A stretch of 64,000 nt of DNA from Kitasatospora cheerisanensis KCTC 2395 (GTDB lineage Bacteria; Actinomycetota; Actinomycetes; Streptomycetales; Streptomycetaceae): the NCBI RefSeq assembly GCF_000696185.1, contig NZ_KK853997.1:3208907-3272906 (forward strand). The letters are read 5' to 3'. Positions within the stretch are counted from its first letter, which is position 1. Each line of letters begins with the position of its first letter. Under the pieces are notes generated by a model. That model saw only the letters and a program-made list of their open reading frames with translations. It made no database searches and had not been told where the DNA came from. The position numbers and the translations under genes are program-made. Shown here one piece after another: positions 10,527-19,203 of this stretch.

Positions 10527-10973
10527 ATGGACAGCTCGACACCCTCGTCACCGCCGGGTCCCGGTCGCCGCAGGCACCGCGACCGGCACGGTCGCGGCCT
10601 GCGCGGGCCGCTGGCCCCGCCGCAGGTGCCCATCTCGCTGACCCGGTCCGAGCTCTTCGACGACTACGTGCGGGAGTCGATGGAGCGGCTGATGCGGCGC
10701 TGGCCCCAGCTGGAGGACGTGGAGTTCGCCGTCCTGGAGGTCCCGCTGCCCGTCAAGGGTGAGCCGGAGCCGGACGGGGTGCCGCTCGGCCGGGTGATTC
10801 CCGCGGCCAAGGGGCGGCGCAGCCGGATCCTGGTCTACCGGCGGCCGGTGGAGATCCGCGCCAAGTCGAAGGAGGACCGGGCGGCGCTGGTCCACGAGAT
10901 CCTGATCGAGCAGGTCGCGGAGCTGCTCGGGCTGTCGCCGGACGCGATCGACCCGCGGTACGGCGAGGAGTAG
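10527..10973 (+). CDS. metallopeptidase (zincin)-family protein with degenerate HExxH motif
   Basis: A 148-aa protein from ATG 10527. After a disordered basic N-terminus (about 35 residues) comes the conserved domain: LTRSELFDDYVRESMERLMR, LEDVEFAVLEVPLP, RILVYRRPVEIRAKSKEDRA and LVHEILIEQVAELLGLSPD. It matches the actinobacterial Zincin_1-like family annotated as metallopeptidase. The expected HExxH would read HEILI here: the second zinc histidine is missing. As I recall other streptomycete members also have HE-x3-EQ, so catalysis is doubtful. TACGCT at 10511-10516 lies ten bases before the start, suggesting a very short or no leader. A perfect hairpin follows the gene. Confidence 0.8.
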   Translation: MDSSTPSSPPGPGRRRHRDRHGRGLRGPLAPPQVPISLTRSELFDDYVRESMERLMRRWPQLEDVEFAVLEVPLPVKGEPEPDGVPLGRVIPAAKGRRSRILVYRRPVEIRAKSKEDRAALVHEILIEQVAELLGLSPDAIDPRYGEE

Positions 10974-10979
10974 CCGCCC

Positions 10980-11030
10980 GGAACGCGGACGGGCCCCGGG
11001 GAGACGCTCCCCGGGGCCCGTCCGCGTTCC
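10980..11030. terminator. perfect 23-bp stem, bidirectional terminator
   Basis: 10980-11002 and 11008-11030 are exact reverse complements with the 5-nt loop GACGC. It lies between the convergent zincin-like gene (stop 10973) and DUF5719 gene (stop 11034). The long G/C stem without a U-run is typical of actinomycete terminators. Confidence 0.88.
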
Positions 11031-11033
11031 GCG

Positions 11034-12671
11034 CTACTTCAGCACCACGCCGGGGTCGGCGGCGACCTGCGGGACCTGCACGGTGGCCTGGTCGTCGCGC
11101 AGCTGCTGGATCGTGAAGGTGGGGACGTCCCGGACGCCGGCGGACAGCTGACGGGTCGCCAGCACGGGGCCGCCGCTCACCGTCTCCACGGTGAGCGCGT
11201 ACGGGCCGTTCAGGCCGGCCGGGTCGATGCCGTCCACGGCGACGGTGGTGCCGGCCGGGACGGGCACCTCCTTGCTCGCGGGGGTGCCGCCGGCCGCGCC
11301 GGCCGAGGAGCTGACCTTGACCTTGGCGTCGGCGTCGGTGGCGGTCAGCAGCAGGACGGTCTGGCCGCCGCGGTTGTCGGCGATCGAGGCCCGGGCGCCC
11401 ACGGGGACGCCGGCGGACAGCCAGGCGGCCTCGGTCTTGCCCTTGTTCTCCCGGTCGACCCGCAGGCCGGCCACCACCGGGGTGGCGTGGCCGGGGTCGG
11501 ACGGGGTGAGCCGGATCGCGCTGGCGCCGTCCCGGGTCTCCGCGGTGAACTGGAAGTCCAGCGAGGCGGTCATGCCCGCCTTGACGTGGATGCTCTCCTT
11601 GCCGGCGGGCGTGAACCAGCCGTTCTTGCCGGAGAGTTGGACCTTCAGGTCGGCGTCGTCCGGGGAGTCGGTGGCCACCACCAGGTGGGCGGTGGTGACG
11701 TCCGACGGGATGCCGGGGATGGTGACGGTGGCGGCGGGGTCGGCGGACGGCTCCAGCCAGTCCGCGCCCCGGCCGCCGTCGCGGGCGTGCACGCCCGCGC
11801 CGATCCGGCCGCTACGGGCGACCACGTGCACGGCCAGGTCGCCGACCTGACCCTTGCTCAGGCCGCTGAGCAGCACCTGCTGCGAGGTGCCGGGGGCGAT
11901 CGCTATGCCGCTGGCCAGCTCGTTCTCGATCAGGCCCTTGTCGCCGTACAGCCGCAGGTCGACCACCGCTGGCAGGCTGTCCGCGTTGACCAGGGTGACG
12001 TAGTCGACCCGGTCGCCGGCGGTGCTGGCCCCGGCGAACCAGAAGCTGGTGCCGGAGGGCGCGCAGCGGGCGCCGGACATCGAGGCGGAGCCCTGCTCGG
12101 AGGTGGTGGTCTGGGTGGCGGTGAAGCCGGGCGCGAGGCTGCCGGTGGCGATCGCGAAGGTGCCGGGGGCGGTGTCGTTGTTGGCGGCCGGCCCGGTGAC
12201 CGGGACGCCGGGCTTGGCGAGCGTGACGCGGGCGTCCAGCACCGGCCCGGCGGGCTTGGCGGCGGCCGACGGCGCGTCGGACGGCTGGCCGGACGGCTGG
12301 GCGGAGCCGCTCGGGGCGGGCCGGACCGGGTTCTGCGCGGCCAGCACGTTGTCGGGCGTGACGTCGCCGAGCACGCCGGTGCCGGTGCTGCCGCCGCCGC
12401 CCTCGGGGCTGAACAGCGTCAGGCCGGTGGAGCCGACCGCGCCCTGCAGCGGCGGCGGGCAGACCAGCGAGGTGCGTTCGACCTGCGCGGTGGTGCGCTT
12501 CCCGGCCGCGCCGGCCGCCGGGGCGACCGGGGCGCGCAGTTCGGCGATGCCGAACACCAGGCCGAGTACGGCGACCCCGGCCAGCAGCGACTGGCCGGTT
12601 CGGCTGCCGCCGGCCACCGCGCTCAGGTCGGGGGCCTTCAGCTTGGGTGCCTTCAGGGTGGGCTTCTTCAT
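11034..12671 (-). CDS. DUF5719 family secreted/membrane-anchored protein
   Basis: A 545-aa protein that begins MKKPTLKAPKLKAPDLSAVA with Lys/Pro-rich KAPKLKAP repeats, then one membrane segment (SLLAGVAVLGLVFGIAELRAP, about residues 29-49) and a large extracytoplasmic domain of beta-sandwich character (repeats such as VTIPGIPSDVTTAHLVVATD, GLRVDRENKGKTEAAWLSAG). A Pro/Ser/Ala linker of about 30 residues lies near position 125. The ATG is six bases past the glycosyltransferase stop, and the GGGGAG site is inside that gene's end, so the two form an operon. The function is unknown; partnership with the glycosyltransferase in envelope glycan assembly is inferred from context. Confidence 0.85.
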   Translation of the reverse strand: MKKPTLKAPKLKAPDLSAVAGGSRTGQSLLAGVAVLGLVFGIAELRAPVAPAAGAAGKRTTAQVERTSLVCPPPLQGAVGSTGLTLFSPEGGGGSTGTGVLGDVTPDNVLAAQNPVRPAPSGSAQPSGQPSDAPSAAAKPAGPVLDARVTLAKPGVPVTGPAANNDTAPGTFAIATGSLAPGFTATQTTTSEQGSASMSGARCAPSGTSFWFAGASTAGDRVDYVTLVNADSLPAVVDLRLYGDKGLIENELASGIAIAPGTSQQVLLSGLSKGQVGDLAVHVVARSGRIGAGVHARDGGRGADWLEPSADPAATVTIPGIPSDVTTAHLVVATDSPDDADLKVQLSGKNGWFTPAGKESIHVKAGMTASLDFQFTAETRDGASAIRLTPSDPGHATPVVAGLRVDRENKGKTEAAWLSAGVPVGARASIADNRGGQTVLLLTATDADAKVKVSSSAGAAGGTPASKEVPVPAGTTVAVDGIDPAGLNGPYALTVETVSGGPVLATRQLSAGVRDVPTFTIQQLRDDQATVQVPQVAADPGVVLK

Positions 12672-12677
12672 CGCGGG

Positions 12678-15600
12678 TCAGCTCCCCGTCCCGGGCTGCT
12701 GCGGGTGGTGGCCGCCGCCGTAGGGGTCGTTGGGGTCGTAGTAGGTGGTGGGCTGCTGCTGCTGTTCGGGCAGCCACGGCTGCTGCTGCCCGTCCTGCTG
12801 CGGGTAGCCGGCGTACGGGTCGTTCCAGCCCTGCGCGGGCGGGGTGTCGTAGCCGTAGCCGGGCTGCGGCCGGCCGTACTGGTCGTACTGGTCGTAGCCG
12901 TCGCCCTGGTGGGGCGCGCCGACCGGCTGCTGCTGGGTGTAGTCGTAGCCGTAGCCGTCGGACTGGTAGCCCTGCTGCTGGTACGGGTCGGCCTGGTAGG
13001 GGTCGGCCTGGTACGGGTCGGCGAACTGCTCGGGCTCGGCCTGGTAGGCCGGGGCCGGCTCGGGCTCGCCGGCCTGCTGGGCCGGGATGCCGCTGGTGTA
13101 GACACCGGGCTCGGCCTGCGCGTCCTCGCCCTCGCCCTCGCCGCGTTCGGCGAGGCGGCGGGCCCGGCGGCTGCCGGGGGCGGGGCCTGCGCCTGGGCGG
13201 CGGCGGCCAGCGCCTGGGCGGCGACCACCTCCTCGGGCAGGTCGTCGTCGTTGTGGTTGCGGCGGCCGGGCAGGGCGAGCACCAGCACGACCACGCCGAG
13301 CGCGAGCTGTCCCCAGACCCAGGCGGTGTGCACGAGGCTGCCGGTGCGGGTGACGTCCAGCTTGCCGCCCTCGGCGGGGAGTTCGAAGCCCTGCGCCCAG
13401 CCGTCCAGGGTGACGGCGGTCAGCGGCTTGCCGTCCAGGGTGGCCTGCCAGGCGGGGTCGGCCTGTTCGGCGAGCCGCAGCTGCCGGCCGGCCGGACCGG
13501 CCGGGACGGTGGTCCAGATGTCGTGCGCGCCGGCCGGGACGACCACCGGGACGGCGCCCGGGCTGACGATCTGGGCCCGGGTGCCGGGGACGGCGGAGAC
13601 CTGCCAGAGGCCGACGCCGTGGTCGAGGCTGAGCCGGATCACGCCGGGCGTGGTGTCCAGCACGTCGCGGACCTTGCCGATCACCGGGTCCTTGACCTGG
13701 ATGTAGCTGATCCCGTACCCGGCCAGGGTGCGGGCCAGGTCGCCGCCGGAGCCGGCCAGCAGCTTGGCGGTGAGCGCGCCGGTCTGCCCGTCGGCGGCGG
13801 TGTCCACGGTGCCCTCGGCCTGACCGGTCGTCAGGCCGGCGCCGCGGACCACCGCGTAGCGGACGGAGCTGCCGTCGGCGTCGCCGGTGACCATCAGGGT
13901 GCGGGAGCGGTCGGTGGTGTCGCCGGCCTCCGCGATGAACGCCGGGACCTGCGCGGCGGCGGCGCGCCGCAGCGGGCCGTCGGCGCCGGTGATCGCCCAC
14001 CAGGCGGCGGTGCCGACCGGGGCGAGCACGGCGGCGGCGAGCACCAGCGCGGCGACCGGCTGGCGCCAGCCGAACGCGATGCCGGAGACGCGGGCGTTGG
14101 CGCCGTCGGCGCCGATCGAGGCGGCGGCGAGCAGCGCGACACCGGCCAGCAGGGTGGCGGGGCCGGCCCAGGCGGCGGTGTCGGACCCGCCGGAGGCGGG
14201 GGTGACGGTGGTGCCGGCCACCACGACCGAGAAGACCAGTCCGGCGGCGGCCGCGCCCCAGGCGGCGAGCACGGCGCGGCGGCGGTCGGCGCGCAGCAGG
14301 GCGGCGAGCGCGGACAGCACCACGCCGGCCGACAGCCACACCGGGGGCACGCCGGCGCCGCCGGGGTTGACCAGCACCAAGCCGAGCGGATCGGCGGCGG
14401 GGCCGGAGAAGCCGGGGACGCCGGCCTCCAGCAGCAGCCGCGACGGGTGCGTCAGCACCTCGATCGACCAGGGGGCGAGCACCAGCACGGGCACGCCGAG
14501 GATCACCGCGATGCGCAGGCCGAGCAGTCGCACGGCCTGCACGCCGGAGCCGAACGCGCCGCCGCGGACCACCGCGTGGACCAGCGCGGCCACGCACAGC
14601 GGCACCGCTATGGCCCAGGTGAGCGGGACGAACGCGGTGCAGACGGTGAGCATCAGCACGGTCATCCAGGCGGAGCGCCAGCCGGGGCGGGCGCCCTTGG
14701 CCGCGGTCTCCTTGCGGATGCCGAGGCCGGCGGTGATCGCGGCGGCGCGGGCCAGCGGGGGCAGCAGCACGGCGAGCACCGCGGTGCCGATCCGGCCCTG
14801 GGCGAGCGCGCCGGTGGCGGCGGGCAGCAGCGCGTAGGTGGCGCTGGCCCAGGCGCGGACCAGCTTGGAGGCGATCAGCGGCCGGGAGACCAGGTAGGCG
14901 CTGACCGCGGCGAGCGGCACGGAGAGCACCACGATCAGGGTGAGCGCCAGGTCGGCGTGGCCGAACAGTGCCCAGGACAGGATGGCCAGCACGCCGAGGT
15001 AGGGCGGGGCGGTGGCGGTGGAGCCGGTGCCGACGGGGTGCCAGGGGTCGGCGAACATGTTCCACAGGCCGGCCGCGCCCTCGCCGGCGGGCAGCAGGGC
15101 GCCGCCCTGCAGGTAGCCGGAGCCGATCAGGTTGCGGCAGGCGACGAGCGCGAACAGCAGCAGCGCGGCGAACAGCACCGGGGCGGGCCGCCGCACCAAC
15201 TTCTTGAGCAGCGCGAACTGTTCGACCACCAGGTCGTCGGTGTCGTCGTCGCCGGGGCCGGTCTCCACGGAGCCGTGCCGGCCGGCGCCGGCGTCGTCCG
15301 GGCCGCCGATGCCGAGCGAGCCGACGACGTTCTCGACCGCGAGGCGGACGGTGGCGCCGGGCGCCGGGAACAGCGTGCGGTCGTCCAGCGAGTCGACCGA
15401 GCGGGTCTTGCGGCGGCGCGCGCGGGCGGCCATCAGCCGCGGCAGGCGCAGCAGTTCGTGGCCGAGGCCAGCGATCTCGTCGTAGGCCTGGCGGGGGTCC
15501 TTGCCGACCAGGTTGACGATCACCCGCAGCAGGGTGCCGAGGATCAGCCGGAACAGCACGTACGGGAACAGCGCGCCCTTGGAGTTGGCGAGCAGGGTGT

Positions 15601-16531
15601 AGACGGCGCCGGCCTTGTCGACCCGGTGCGGGTGGGCGGCGGCGCAGTCGATGGCGCGGCGCTCGCGGCTGGCGGCCTCGGCGTGCCGGAGCACCGCGTC
15701 GGGGGCGACCACCACGCGGTGGCCGGCGGCGTTGACCCGCCAGCAGAAGTCGGCGTCGTCGCGCATCAGCGGCAGCGCCTTGTCGAAGCCGCCGAGTTCC
15801 TCGAAGACGTCGCGGCGCACCAGCATGCCGGCGGTGGAGACGGCGAGCACCGGGCGGACCTGGTCGTGCTGGCCCTGGTCCTGTTCGCGGCGGTCGAGTC
15901 CGGTCCAGCGGCGGCCGGAGCGGGCGATGGTGACGCCGACTTCGAGCAGCTGCCTGCGGTCGTACCAGGAGCGGAGCTTGGGGCCGACGACGGCGGCGCT
16001 CGGGGTGGAGTCGGCGACCTGGAGCAGCCGGCGCAGGGCGTCGGTCTGCGGTTCGCAGTCGTCGTGCAGCAGCCAGAGCCATTCGACCGGCTGGGTCTCG
16101 CGCGGTCCGCCGCGGCCGAGGTCGTCCTCGGCGCCGAGCGGGTCGCCGAAGTCGTCCCAGCCGCCGGTGACCGGGTCGTAGCCGGACGGGTCGAGGCTGT
16201 AGGAGAGGTCCTCGGGGCGCAGCGGCGGGCTGTTGAAGACGGCTTCGCCGACGGCGCGGCCGAAGCCGACCCGGCGGCCGAGGATCTGCGGGCCGCTGTC
16301 GGGGAGCCAGTCGCCGAGGGTGTCGGCGAGCAGCTGCGGGGAGTTGTCGGTGGAGCCGGTGTCGACGGCGAGGATGCGCTGCACCTGCCGGTCCTGGCCG
16401 AGCAGCCCGGCGAGTGCCTGGGGGAGCCAGCGTGCGCCGTCGTGCGACACGACCACCGCGGTGACCAGATGGCGCGGGTAGGCGGGCGGCCTGGCAGCGG
16501 AGAAGCCGCTCTGGTGGCTGTAGACAGTCAT
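12678..16531 (-). CDS. giant membrane glycosyltransferase family 2 protein with low-complexity Tyr/Gln tail (frameshift near 3' end)
   Basis: Residues about 20-330 are a GT2 domain (TAVVVSHDGARWLPQALAGL, LAVDTGSTDNSPQLL, WLWLLHDDCEP, RDDADFCWRVNAAGHRVVVA). From about 420 to 840 there are some 12 membrane segments, then an extracytoplasmic region and a final membrane segment (WGQLALGVVVLVLALPG). The start is ATG 16531; GTG 16579 is an alternative. At 13182-13185 a G4 run should be G5: with that base the protein continues as PGSRRARRLAERGEGEGED and ends after a Tyr/Gln/Pro/Asp/Gly-rich tail (DPYQADPYQADPYQQQ repeats) at TGA 12678. As printed, the frame runs to 12668 with Ser/Thr/Arg nonsense. 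Glycan product unknown; the DUF5719 gene follows directly. Confidence 0.85.
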
Positions 16532-16673
16532 CGGGTGCGCGGACCACCGGTTCGGGTTTGACGGCAGATGACGCACCACACTAACGGCTCCGGGTGGTGC
16601 GGTTGTCCCGGGTGGTGTGAAGAGACGGTGCAGCGGGTATCGGGGCCGCCCGCACGGGTGTTGCGGGAATGCG

Positions 16674-16700
16674 AAAGCGCCCCACCTTGTGGTGAGGCGC
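16674..16700 (-). terminator. whiB terminator
   Basis: On the minus strand a 10-bp stem (one G-U pair) with ACAA loop, 16677-16686 against 16691-16700, is followed by TTT. It lies 28 bp after the whiB stop codon. Confidence 0.75.
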
Positions 16701-16727
16701 CGACACGGGTGAGGTCTGCGGGGGAGG

Positions 16728-17000
16728 TCAGACCGCGCTCTTCTTCAGGCGGCGGCGTTCGCGCTCGGAGAGGCCGCCCCAGATGCCGAACCGCTCGTCG
16801 TTGGCGAGGGCGTACTCCAGGCACTCGGCGCGGACCTCGCACGCCAGGCAGACCTTCTTGGCCTCCCGGGTGGATCCGCCCTTCTCGGGGAAGAACGACT
16901 CGGGGTCGGTCTGGGCGCACAACGCGCGCTCCTGCCAGCCGAGTTCCTCTTCGTCTTCCTCGATGCCCTCACCGATCAACAGCTCAAAGAGCTCGCTCAT
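16728..17000 (-). CDS. whiB: WhiB, iron-sulfur sporulation regulator
   Basis: A 90-aa Wbl protein. From residue 20 it is nearly identical to WhiB of Streptomyces coelicolor as I recall it: GWQERALCAQTDPESFFPEK, KKVCLACEVRAECLEYALAN, RFGIWGGLSERERRRLKKSA. Four cysteines (one in ALCAQ, two in VCLAC, one in ECLEY) bind a 4Fe-4S cluster; GIWGG forms the sigma-interaction turn; the C-terminal RERRRLKK is the DNA-contacting part. WhiB acts with WhiA to start sporulation septation. ATG 17000 is preceded by GAGGAGG. A promoter at 17078-17107 and a terminator after the gene indicate a monocistronic unit, and the neighbouring glycosyltransferase and F420 genes are its usual neighbours. Confidence 0.95.
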   Translation of the reverse strand: MSELFELLIGEGIEEDEEELGWQERALCAQTDPESFFPEKGGSTREAKKVCLACEVRAECLEYALANDERFGIWGGLSERERRRLKKSAV

Positions 17001-17077
17001 TCTGGCGCGCCTCCTCTGCCCCTCTTGGCGTCCCCGTGGTGTTGCCGTTGCCGGTGCGGCGGAACGACACGAGGGAA

Positions 17078-17107
17078 ATTACAGTTGCGTCACTCTGGCC
17101 CAGTCAA
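17078..17107 (-). promoter_or_regulatory. whiB promoter, TTGACT-18-TGTAAT
   Basis: On the minus strand, TTGACT (complement of 17102-17107) is separated by 18 bp from TGTAAT (complement of 17078-17083), a housekeeping-type promoter about 70 bp upstream of the whiB start. A GACAC core, the motif bound by WhiA, lies downstream on the plus strand at 17066-17070; a 5-mer can be chance. Confidence 0.65.
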
Positions 17108-17153
17108 GCCGAGCTCTGGTATTGGGCCAAGGATTCACTCCCCGGAACCAAGC

Positions 17154-17167
17154 CACTACGAATAGTG
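17154..17167. promoter_or_regulatory. inverted repeat CACTA-CGAA-TAGTG upstream of whiB
   Basis: A perfect 5-bp palindrome with 4-bp spacer, 47 bp upstream of the whiB -35 box in the only A/T-richer part of this 623-bp intergenic region. It could be an operator for whiB or for the divergent leader-peptide transcript. The regulator is unknown. The same region also has a small GGGCG-TTTAT-CGCCC repeat at 17302-17316. Confidence 0.35.
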
Positions 17168-17364
17168 TACATATCCGGACAACCTGGACATCACGCCTGG
17201 TTCCTGACCTGCCGTCAGCCCGCACTCCCGCTCCCGACCGTGCCGGTCCGGGGCGATCTCAGGGCGTCCCTTCCCGGCGATCTTCCCATCCAAACCTGAT
17301 TGGGCGTTTATCGCCCGATCCGGTGGTTCCAGGGTGATGTGACCCGAATGTCCGCACCCGTGCC

Positions 17365-17394
17365 TTGACACTGGAGGGTCGGTTGCGGTGTCCT
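17365..17394 (+). promoter_or_regulatory. promoter of the cysteine leader peptide, TTGACA-18-TGTCCT
   Basis: TTGACA at 17365-17370 is a perfect -35; TGTCCT at 17389-17394 is a weak -10. Seven bases later comes the ATG of the small cysteine-rich frame, so transcription would begin at or next to the A of the start codon (leaderless). Confidence 0.6.
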
Positions 17395-17401
17395 TGCCTT
17401 T

Positions 17402-17503
17402 ATGTCAGAGTTCCCGGCCCACTCCGCCGACCGGCGCCGCCAGGCGCTCCTCGGTGCTGCCGTGAACTCCTCGTGTTGTCGCCGCTGTCTCCGCTGTATC
17501 TAG
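17402..17503 (+). CDS. cysteine-rich leader peptide (33 aa), putative attenuator of the cysteine dioxygenase-family gene
   Basis: A 33-codon frame from ATG 17402 to TAG 17501-17503. It ends VNSSCCRRCLRCI with four cysteines in the last nine residues, a composition not expected by chance in a streptomycete peptide of this size. It lies seven bases after a -10 hexamer, so the mRNA is probably leaderless, and ends 120 bp before a cysteine dioxygenase-family gene. Poly-cysteine upstream frames that sense Cys-tRNA supply are established in mycobacteria for sulfur genes. Here the downstream gene would degrade cysteine, so the sign of control may be reversed (high cysteine allows read-through). I cannot point to a single clear terminator hairpin in 17504-17623. 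Translation itself is not shown by sequence alone. Confidence 0.6.
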   Translation: MSEFPAHSADRRRQALLGAAVNSSCCRRCLRCI

Positions 17504-17623
17504 GCGCCCGCGTCCCACCGCGCGCCGCCCCGGAACAGAGGCCGAACCGCGCGACAGTCCCCCTGAACGCTCCCGCGGATCCGGCTGATCCCACTCGCAG
17601 CCGAACCCCGAGGACGTCACCCC

Positions 17624-18211
17624 GTGCGAATGCCCCGCTTCCGCAAGCGCAATCGCGATCGCAAGCAGTTCCCCCTCCCCCGGGCCGCCGCCCCGCGCTG
17701 GTCGGACGGCCTGAGCGACGTGTCCATCGCGGGCGACCCGACGGCCTTCCCGCACCTGGCCCGCACCGACCTGCCCGCGCACCCCACCACCGTCGCCGGC
17801 TACGCCCGCCTGGTCCGCGAGATCGCCGCCGACCGCGCCCGCTGGGAGCCGCTGGTCCGGTACGACGCGCTGACCCGCTGGTACGCCCGGCTGGAGACCG
17901 GCCCCGGCTACGAGGTGTGGCTGCTCAGCTGGCTGCCCGGCCAGTCCAGCGGCTTCCACGACCACGGCCGCTCCTCCGGCGTGATGACGGTCCTTCAGGG
18001 CGAGCTCACCGAGCGCTCGTTGACGGCCGGCGGCGAGGGCTCCCGGGCACTCGCCCCCGGCGGGCTGCGGGTGTTCGCCACCGGCCACCTGCACGAGATG
18101 GTCAACGCCTCGCTGGAGCCCGCCGTCTCCGTCCACCTGTACACGCCCGGCCTGGTCGAGATGAACCAGTACCAGGCCTCGGCGGAGCGGCAGCGTCACG
18201 GGGTGCACTGA
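17624..18211 (+). CDS. cysteine dioxygenase family protein (cupin thiol dioxygenase)
   Basis: A 195-aa cupin. The metal ligands are visible as SGFHDHGRSSGVMTVLQGEL (HxH) and FATGHLHEM (third histidine), with the strand pattern of the CDO_I family. Such enzymes add O2 to the sulfur of cysteine or a related thiol (cysteine sulfinate from cysteine; some act on 3-mercaptopropionate); the substrate cannot be chosen here. GTG 17624 gives MRMPRFRKRNRDRKQ; an ATG two codons later is equally possible, with GAGGAC upstream. The neighbouring poly-Cys leader peptide supports a role in cysteine metabolism. fbiA begins 20 bp after its stop. Confidence 0.85.
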   Translation: MRMPRFRKRNRDRKQFPLPRAAAPRWSDGLSDVSIAGDPTAFPHLARTDLPAHPTTVAGYARLVREIAADRARWEPLVRYDALTRWYARLETGPGYEVWLLSWLPGQSSGFHDHGRSSGVMTVLQGELTERSLTAGGEGSRALAPGGLRVFATGHLHEMVNASLEPAVSVHLYTPGLVEMNQYQASAERQRHGVH

Positions 18212-18231
18212 CGCGCTGGCAGGATGAGTCC

Positions 18232-19203
18232 ATGCGAATCACTGCACTGGCGGGCGGGATCGGCGGGGCCAGGTTCCTGCGCGGACTGCGGGCGGCGGTC
18301 TCCCCCGGGGACGAGATCACCGTGATCGGGAACACCGGCGACGACATCCACCTGTACGGGCTGAAGGTCTGCCCCGACCTGGACACCGTGATGTACACCC
18401 TCGGCGGTGGCATCCACGAGGAACAGGGCTGGGGCCGCACCGACGAGACCTGGTCGATCAAGGAGGAGATGAAGGCCTACGGCGTCGGCCCCGAATGGTT
18501 CGGGCTCGGCGACCGGGACTTCGCCACCCACATCGTCCGCACCCAGATGCTCGCCGCGGGCTACCCGCTGTCCGCCGTCACCGAGGCGCTGTGCGCCCGC
18601 TGGCAGCCGGGCGTGCGGCTGCTGCCGATGAGCGACGACCGGGTGGAGACGCACGTCCGGATCACCGACGCGGACGGCCCGCGGGTGGTGCACTTCCAGG
18701 AGTACTGGGTGCGGCTGCACGCCGCCGTCGACGCCGAGGCGATCGTCCCGGTCGGCGCCGACACCGCGAAGCCCGCGCCCGGCGTGCTGGAGGCCCTCGC
18801 CGAGGCCGACGTGGTGCTGCTGCCGCCGTCGAACCCGGTGGTGTCGATCGGCACCGTCCTCGCCGTACCCGGCATCCGCGAGGCGGTGGCCGGGGCGAGC
18901 GCCCCCGTGATCGGCCTCTCCCCCATCGTCGGCGGCGCGCCCGTGCGCGGCATGGCCGACAAGGTGCTCGCCGCCGTCGGCGTGGAGACCTCGGCCGCCG
19001 CCGTCGCCGAGCACTACGGCTCCCGCGCCTCCGGCGGCCTGCTCGACGGCTGGCTGGTCGACAGCTCCGACGCCGACGCGGTGGCCCGGGTCGAGGCCGC
19101 CGGGATCACCTGCCGGGCCGTGCCGCTGATGATGAGCTCCGTCGAGGCCACCGCCGAGATGGCCCGCACCGCCCTGGCGCTGGCCGCCGAGGTCGCCGCG
19201 TGA
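18232..19203 (+). CDS. fbiA: 2-phospho-L-lactate/PEP transferase of F420 biosynthesis
   Basis: A 323-aa CofD/FbiA enzyme. It joins the 2-phospholactyl (in actinobacteria phosphoenolpyruvyl) moiety from the guanylyl donor to the deazaflavin Fo, making (dehydro-)F420-0. The family N-terminus [20 protein letters not shown] (nucleotide loop) and the motifs [22 protein letters not shown] (shortened here), [20 protein letters not shown] and [15 protein letters not shown] are all present. Start ATG 18232 has AGGATGAG upstream. Its stop overlaps the fbiB start as GTGA, so the two are coupled. fbiC and fbiD are not in the window. Confidence 0.93.
   Translation: MRITALAGGIGGARFLRGLRAAVSPGDEITVIGNTGDDIHLYGLKVCPDLDTVMYTLGGGIHEEQGWGRTDETWSIKEEMKAYGVGPEWFGLGDRDFATHIVRTQMLAAGYPLSAVTEALCARWQPGVRLLPMSDDRVETHVRITDADGPRVVHFQEYWVRLHAAVDAEAIVPVGADTAKPAPGVLEALAEADVVLLPPSNPVVSIGTVLAVPGIREAVAGASAPVIGLSPIVGGAPVRGMADKVLAAVGVETSAAAVAEHYGSRASGGLLDGWLVDSSDADAVARVEAAGITCRAVPLMMSSVEATAEMARTALALAAEVAA

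Noticed and set aside
12647..16561. Very long open frames on the strand opposite the glycosyltransferase, and similar ones opposite ABC permease, hut and other genes
   Set aside because: They follow from high G+C third-position bias; their proteins are Gly/Ala/Arg or Gln/Asp repeats without family motifs, while the other strand carries clear domains.
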